Shown one piece after another: positions 60,701 through 64,000 of a DNA stretch of 64,000 bases (position 1 is the first letter of the stretch; each line of letters starts with the position of its first letter). The notes beneath the pieces are model-generated. The model did no database searches. It was given only the letters and a program-made list of their open reading frames with translations, and was not told the origin of the DNA. Location of the stretch: the NCBI RefSeq assembly GCF_002979555.1, contig NZ_PCOZ01000021.1, forward strand, positions 1 through 64,000. The letters run 5' to 3'. Source of the stretch: Pseudomonas sp. MYb60 (GTDB lineage: Bacteria; Pseudomonadota; Gammaproteobacteria; Pseudomonadales; Pseudomonadaceae). The position numbers and the translations under genes are program-made.

Positions 60701-61474
60701 GAGCGTGACGAGTTGTTTCTCTACTACCAGCCAAAGCTGAGCCTGGTGACCCAAGAACTGATCGGCGCCGAAGCCCTGATCCGCTGGCGCCATCCCACCT
60801 TTGGTGACGTACCGCCCGAACACTTCATCGCCCTGGCGGAAGAGAACGGCATGATCCTGCAGATTGGCGACTGGGTGCTGGAACAGGCATGCCGGCAAAT
60901 GCACGCCTGGCAAGGCGCCTTCGAGGACTTTGGCCCGCTGTCGGTGAACCTCGCCGGCGCCCAACTGCGCCACCCCAGCCTGCTCGGCCGTATCGAACAA
61001 CTCCTGCGCGACTACCGCCTCGAGCCCGGCTGCCTGCAACTGGAAATCACCGAAAACTTCATCATGAGCCAGGCCGAAGAAGCGCTGGAGGTGCTGCATC
61101 AGCTCAAACACCTGGGCGTGCAACTGGCGATCGACGACTTCGGCACCGGCTACTCCTCCCTCAGCTACCTCAAGCGCCTGCCGTTGGATTTCCTGAAAAT
61201 CGACCAATCCTTCGTCCGCGGCCTGCCCGACGACCCCCACGACGCCGCCATCGTCCGCGCCATCATCGCCTTGGGCCACAGCATGCAATTCACCATCATC
61301 GCCGAAGGCGTGGAGAACCCCGCCCAACAAGCGTTCCTCGCCGACGAAGGCTGCGAACAGATGCAAGGCTACATCGTCAGCCTACCCCTGCCGCCGGAGC
61401 TTTTCGCAGCGACGTTCCTTCGCATGCAGGTTTCAGACTTTTCGGATGGCACAGCTGGGAAACCATCGTTATAA
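57731..61474 (+). CDS. rmcA: Redox/solute-responsive GGDEF-EAL protein (RmcA-like)
   Basis: 1247 residues. Signal segment (1-22), SBP_bac_3 periplasmic sensor (about 28-260), one membrane helix (about 270-290), several PAS domains (about 305-810), GGDEF domain with intact RLGGDEFIILLPG and EAL domain with intact GAEALIRWRH and DDFGTGYSSLSYL. Size, architecture and position next to rpoD match P. aeruginosa RmcA, which lowers c-di-GMP in response to redox state and phenazines. Both catalytic motifs look competent; in RmcA the EAL activity dominates. The stop codon overlaps the tRNA promoter. Confidence 0.9.
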   Translation: MPRLPTVLLLSLLTWTATAGALTLTDDERSWLADHQELRLGVDASWPPFEYRDADGRYQGLAADYMRLIQDRLGVRVNLIEPPSWGAVLEMARENQLNLIPSIMSTPERQNYLAFTRPYIDFPMVILAHEGGARPRNLKDLYGLKIAVVENYAPHELLRTHHPDLNLVALPNVSSTLQALATGEVDAVVSDLASSVWSLRELKLDGLYVSGETPYRYQLAMGVPRDDKVLVGILDKVLADLSPDETSAIQQHWVGSLTDHRTFWTDLLLYGLPAVLLLSTVLAIVIRINRRLSSEISRRVALEQELRSSEYHYRGLVESLSAIAWEASVADFTYSYVSPHAEDLLGYPRAHWLIPGFWRNIIHPADLTRTEAYCFRETRANRDHSIDYRVITADGRCLWVRDIVSLIEHGHEPVLRGLMIDISEAKRTEEALQLSEQKFASVFQQCPDILVIARLSDGCLLEVNKAFEDQIGLRAEDVVGKTGTELDIWGIPGSGPELLKRVQTTSIRNLEMPFLRSNGQAFTGLISAEPFQLDTVEAIVVVVRDITQLKETQQQLQTSEEKFAKAFHASPDGLLLSRQRDGLLIEVNEGFSRLTGFTSATSIDQTALDLGIWVDLNERQHMLELMQRDGFVRDFICHIRRADGLIRLCELSSRPLPIGDDDCMLTIARDITDRQLMQEKLQQAATVFESTAEGVLITDTQQNISAVNRAFSEITGYSEAEALGQTPRLLASGLHDSAFYAAMWHQLTAHGHWQGEISNRRKSGEVYPSWLTISAVRNREQLITHFVAVFADISSLKLAQARLDYQAHHDPLTGLPNRTLFESRLQSALNGQQETGKQGAVLFLDLDRFKHINDSLGHPVGDLLLKDIAVRLKEQLRDIDTVARLGGDEFIILLPGLQHPGDAEHLANKLLACFTPPFQAGEHEFFISASIGTSLYPQDGTDVATLVKNADAAMYRSKAKGRNRVESYTQDLTAQANERVALEHELRRAIERDELFLYYQPKLSLVTQELIGAEALIRWRHPTFGDVPPEHFIALAEENGMILQIGDWVLEQACRQMHAWQGAFEDFGPLSVNLAGAQLRHPSLLGRIEQLLRDYRLEPGCLQLEITENFIMSQAEEALEVLHQLKHLGVQLAIDDFGTGYSSLSYLKRLPLDFLKIDQSFVRGLPDDPHDAAIVRAIIALGHSMQFTIIAEGVENPAQQAFLADEGCEQMQGYIVSLPLPPELFAATFLRMQVSDFSDGTAGKPSL

Positions 61475-61475
61475 T
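61470..61475 (+). promoter_or_regulatory. tRNA promoter -10 box overlapping the rmcA stop
   Basis: Perfect TATAAT; the rmcA stop codon TAA is bases 61472-61474 of it. It lies 14 bases before the tRNA, predicting a leader of about 8 bases. The -35 region is not clear. Confidence 0.55.
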
Positions 61476-61489
61476 CCGCGACCTGTTAA

Positions 61490-61566
61490 GGGCCTATAGC
61501 TCAGTTGGTCAGAGCAGAGGACTCATAATCCTTTGGTCCACGGTTCAAGTCCGTGTGGGCCCACCA
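61490..61566 (+). tRNA. tRNA with CAU anticodon, probably tRNA-Ile2 (lysidine type)
   Basis: 77 bases with encoded CCA. All arms pair: acceptor GGGCCTA/TGGGCCC, D arm GCTC/GAGC, anticodon stem GAGGA/TCCTT, T arm CACGG/CCGTG. The anticodon loop is CTCATAA, so CAU. The acceptor stem has C4-G69 and C5-G68, the pairs reported as TilS determinants in tRNA-Ile2, rather than the pairs of elongator tRNA-Met; there is no formyl-Met initiator mismatch at 1-72. Automated annotation often calls this gene tRNA-Met. The 3' end is next to an integrase gene. Confidence 0.9.
61540..61566 (+). mobile_element. Probable attachment site (attL) at the tRNA 3' end
   Basis: An integrase gene starts 129 bases after the tRNA and reads away from it, the usual layout for elements inserted in the 3' half of a tRNA gene. 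The tRNA 3' end is intact, as expected when the element restores it. The exact core cannot be set, because the matching direct repeat (attR) would lie beyond 64000; the given limits cover the T arm to CCA. Confidence 0.5.
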
Positions 61567-61570
61567 AACA

Positions 61571-61602
61571 AGAAAGCCGCGCATTGCGCGGCTTTCGCGT
61601 TT
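61571..61602 (+). terminator. tRNA terminator
   Basis: GAAAGCCGCG (61572-61581) / CGCGGCTTTC (61587-61596), a perfect 10-bp stem with a 5-base loop, starting 5 bases after the tRNA. It may be carried by the mobile element. Confidence 0.8.
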
Positions 61603-61694
61603 CTGGGTGGTTCGTCACAAATACAGTCCTATGGTCCAAAGGTACAAAATCGGTACAGTGCTGGTTCGCCAGTACACCTTTGGAGTCCTTTCAG

Positions 61695-62768
61695 ATGGCA
61701 ACATTAGTCAAAACTCCTTCCGGCACCTGGAAGGCTTTGATCCGCAAAACCGGCTGGCCAACAGTCGCCAAAACCTTCCGTACCAAGCGTGATGCGGAGG
61801 ACTGGTCGCGACGTACCGAAGACGAAATGGTCAGAGGTGTGTATATCCAGCGCAGCGGCTCCGAGCGCATGACGCTGGAAACGGCCCTTAAGCGCTACCT
61901 CAACGACATTACCCCTACCAAGAAGCCCACCACCCAACGCGGAGAGATTTCAAAAGCCAAGAAGCTTACAGAGCATCTGGGCAAGTATTCGCTTGCGGCC
62001 CTCTCTGCTGAAATCATTGCTAATTACCGCGACAAGCGTCTAAACGAGAAAGGGCGCGCTGGAACCACCAGCAACAATACCGTGCGCCTGGAGCTTGCTT
62101 TGCTGAGCCACCTGTTCACCGTAGCTATCCAAGAGTGGGGCTTGGGCCTTACCTTCAACCCAGTCCTGAACATTCGGAAACCAAGCCCCGGAGAAGGCCG
62201 CAATCGTCGACTATCTGCCGATGAGGAAAGGCGGTTGATAACCGTAGTGAACAAACACAGCAATCCGATGCTGGGCTGGATCGTGGGCATCGCCTTGGAG
62301 ACGGGCATGCGCTCCGCTGAGATCAGCACACTCCGCAAGCCTATGGTCGATCTAGAACGACGCATTGTGAAACTCGTCGATACAAAGAACGATGGCCAGC
62401 GAACGGTCCCCCTGAGCAGACGCGCTACAGAGCTGTTCAAGGCCGCTATGGCTAACCCAGCCAGGCCAAGCGATTGCCATCTGGTGTTCTTTGGCGAGCC
62501 AGGCAAGGACGGAAAACGTCGGCCTTATGCTTTTACCAAGATATGGGGACTGCTGGTTAAAGAGCTCAAGTTGTCAGACTTTAGATTTCACGACTTGAGG
62601 CATGAGGCAGTGAGCCGGTTAGTTGAGGGCGGCTTATCCGACCAAGAAGTATCTGCAATAAGCGGACATAAATCCATGCAAATGCTAAAGCGATACACGC
62701 ACCTCCGATCCGAAGACCTAGTAAAGAAAATCGATAAAATTAAAAAACGCCCAACGCTAAAAGTTTAG
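61695..62768 (+). CDS. Site-specific tyrosine recombinase (integrase)
   Basis: 357 residues. N-terminal AP2-like/SAM-like DNA-binding part (about 1-165; WKALIRKTGWPTVAKTFRTK) and a catalytic domain with the Arg in LETGMRSAEIS, the HxxR box in FHDLRHEAVSRL and the nucleophile Tyr in SGHKSMQMLKRYTH. I start at ATG 61695 (MATLVKTPSG); the open frame extends to 61533 through the tRNA, which is not coding. It should integrate and, with a directionality factor, excise the element. Confidence 0.93.
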   Translation: MATLVKTPSGTWKALIRKTGWPTVAKTFRTKRDAEDWSRRTEDEMVRGVYIQRSGSERMTLETALKRYLNDITPTKKPTTQRGEISKAKKLTEHLGKYSLAALSAEIIANYRDKRLNEKGRAGTTSNNTVRLELALLSHLFTVAIQEWGLGLTFNPVLNIRKPSPGEGRNRRLSADEERRLITVVNKHSNPMLGWIVGIALETGMRSAEISTLRKPMVDLERRIVKLVDTKNDGQRTVPLSRRATELFKAAMANPARPSDCHLVFFGEPGKDGKRRPYAFTKIWGLLVKELKLSDFRFHDLRHEAVSRLVEGGLSDQEVSAISGHKSMQMLKRYTHLRSEDLVKKIDKIKKRPTLKV

Positions 62769-62807
62769 CTAAACCAATTCTAAACACAGCTCATCGCAAG
62801 CCTAAAT

Positions 62808-62821
62808 TTCGATATATCGAA
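62808..62821. promoter_or_regulatory. Palindromic site 1
   Basis: TTCGATATATCGAA, a perfect 14-base palindrome 40 bases after the integrase stop. Candidate operator for a dimeric regulator of the element. Confidence 0.5.
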
Positions 62822-62929
62822 CACAAGCATCGATAATTTTAGCGGCTAAAATCTACAGCCAACCGGAAACTTACAAAAACACATCTAACTCACCACTTAA
62901 AAAACAATAAAGCCGCAGCAAAACACAAC

Positions 62930-62941
62930 CGATATATCGAA
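62930..62941. promoter_or_regulatory. Palindromic site 2
   Basis: CGATATATCGAA, repeating the palindromic core of site 1 exactly 120 bases downstream, in front of the small DNA-binding gene. Confidence 0.5.
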
Positions 62942-63069
62942 ATACCAATTATTAACACTTTGAAATTAAAGAGATTTTATTTTTTATGCCAGCAACCAAC
63001 TAAAACCTCTTCCAAGCTCTTCGAAACTTCTTTAGGATTATTTTAAACCTATGAACCTGGAACACTCTT

Positions 63070-63288
63070 ATGAGCACCGAACAAGACATTAAAGACAAGT
63101 ACCATGGAGCACCTCTGCTCTCCATTGAGCAGCTAGCCGAAATTCTGCTGAGAAGCAAAGATGGTTTGCGCCTTAGCCTTTGCGGAGACAATGAGGTCTC
63201 TCGCAAGTTTTTACCTTGCAAGTTAAAGATAGGAAGAAGGGTTTACTTCCGCACCTCGGAAGTAGCAAAAGCCTTAGACCAGGATTGA
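63070..63288 (+). CDS. Small putative DNA-binding protein (AlpA/excisionase-like)
   Basis: 72 residues. LLSIEQLAEILLRSKDGLRL followed by KLKIGRRVYFRTSEVAKALD has the order of a MerR/AlpA-type winged helix-turn-helix as in many excisionases and phage activators. Such proteins beside an integrase often act as directionality factor or element regulator. Assignment is by pattern only; I cannot name a family member. The next gene starts 4 bases after its stop. Confidence 0.65.
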   Translation: MSTEQDIKDKYHGAPLLSIEQLAEILLRSKDGLRLSLCGDNEVSRKFLPCKLKIGRRVYFRTSEVAKALDQD

Positions 63289-63292
63289 TGTC

Positions 63293-64000
63293 ATGGGCAT
63301 CACGCTGAAAGTGGACAGGTCAAAGCCTGAAAAAGGCTACACCATAATTCCAAACCATATTCTTAAGGAAAAGAGCATCACGTTTAAAGCGAAAGGGATT
63401 TTGTCGCTATTGCTCTCGCTACCGCCCAACCCAAGGTATCTCAGCATCGAATTCCTGGCCAAGCATTGCAAAGACGGCATTACGGCTGTTCGCTCGGGAA
63501 TAGATGAATTGAAGGCCGCTGGGTATCTAGATATCCAGCAAGCATACAACGCGCGTGGGCAGTATGACGGGGTTGAATGGAACCTGAGGGACACGCCCTG
63601 TGGATTTGAGAACCTGGCAAAGTCGAACGAAATACCGGATGTGGAAAACCCGAACTCGGATCAGCCGCCTTCGGGAAAGCATGGCCTTATAAATACATAC
63701 AAAACAAAAAACTCAAAAAGCAAAAAAACTACTACTGCCACGATTCAGAAAAGCGACGAAGTCCTTGAGGACCTGAGGTTTTCGGCCACGATGCTCGCTG
63801 AGACACAGATTAAGGTCCGCAAGGCCCTGGAGCAGGTAGCACCGTGCGACCGCCAGAGAATGCTCGACGATTTTTGCGCTGCCGTCAGGTCTGGAGTCAT
63901 AAATAAATCCCAACTCGGCTGGCTTCACGGGGTGATAAAACGCTACCGAAACGGCGAGTACAACTTTAAACCGCTGCCTCCAGTACTAGTTTCGACATCA
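63293..64000 (+). CDS. Partial helix-turn-helix protein, replication-initiator-like; runs off the window
   Basis: Open frame of 236 codons from ATG 63293 with no stop before the window end. It begins MGITLKVDRSKPEKGYTIIP; the segment FKAKGILSLLLSLPPNP and IEFLAKHCKDGITAVRSGID looks like the winged-helix domain found at the N-terminus of DnaD/phage-O-like replication proteins. A Lys/Thr/Ser-rich linker (about 130-150) leads to a second helical part. The role in element replication is inference. It has a lower GC content than the core genes. Confidence 0.65.
   Translation, partial: MGITLKVDRSKPEKGYTIIPNHILKEKSITFKAKGILSLLLSLPPNPRYLSIEFLAKHCKDGITAVRSGIDELKAAGYLDIQQAYNARGQYDGVEWNLRDTPCGFENLAKSNEIPDVENPNSDQPPSGKHGLINTYKTKNSKSKKTTTATIQKSDEVLEDLRFSATMLAETQIKVRKALEQVAPCDRQRMLDDFCAAVRSGVINKSQLGWLHGVIKRYRNGEYNFKPLPPVLVSTS

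Larger units (their letters stand above)
62769..63069 (+). other. AT-rich control region of the mobile element
   Basis: 301 bases with no gene, much more AT-rich than the chromosome. It contains two copies of a CGATATATCG palindrome 120 bases apart, a further CATCGATAATT near 62828, and A/T runs. It probably holds the promoter and operators for the downstream genes. Confidence 0.6.

Overview
The window is chromosomal DNA from a fluorescent Pseudomonas, most like the P. fluorescens group. The evidence is high GC, pseudomonad-type proteins (vfr-type Crp, amgK-murU, the agt transporter cluster, rmcA beside rpoD), REP/REPIN repeats with the TGTAGGAGCGGGCTTG core, and a gene order that, as I remember it, follows the P. 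aeruginosa and P. putida chromosomes almost gene for gene. It holds about 58 protein genes, one tRNA, a candidate leader peptide, and the upstream end of an rRNA operon.

Layout. 1-290: tandem minus-strand rrn promoters; the 16S gene lies outside the window. 291-9224: housekeeping block (tyrS, mepM, anmK, erpA, argC, hemJ, a nitronate monooxygenase-like flavoprotein, a DUF805 membrane protein, an SDR). 9225-16036: an accessory surface-polysaccharide cluster with a GT2 glycosyltransferase, a Wzm/Wzt ABC exporter whose Wzt has a long C-terminal domain, two methyltransferases and a WbsX-like protein. 16151-19362: hinT, coq7, an OsmC-family protein, vfr/crp and a lipoate-ligase-like gene. 19422-24955: rpe-gph-trpE-trpG-trpD-trpC on the minus strand, with a Trp-rich candidate leader peptide at the 3' end of gph. 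25125-32441: agtS-agtR two-component system and agtABCD-type ABC importer. 32519-43773: envelope and maintenance genes (DUF3530, djlA-like, murU-amgK, then lptD-surA-pdxA-rsmA-apaG-apaH-glpE). 44058-48914: the prkA-yeaH-ycgB stress module. 48978-52862: cca, folK-folB, plsY, tsaD. 53065-57594: the rpsU-dnaG-rpoD macromolecular-synthesis genes. 57731-61474: rmcA, a c-di-GMP enzyme. 61490-61566: a CAU-anticodon tRNA. 61695-64000: the start of an integrated mobile element (tyrosine integrase, small DNA-binding protein, HTH replication-type protein cut by the window end).

How the parts work together. Several genes serve the cell envelope: murein hydrolysis and recycling (mepM, anmK, amgK-murU), LPS and outer-membrane protein assembly (lptD, surA) and polysaccharide export (wzm-wzt cluster). 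Two large receptors, AgtS and RmcA, share a periplasmic binding-protein sensor design and link outside solutes to transcription and to c-di-GMP. The two variable places are the polysaccharide cluster between the SDR gene and hinT, and the element at the tRNA 3' end. The core genes look intact; I saw no frameshifted or broken gene.
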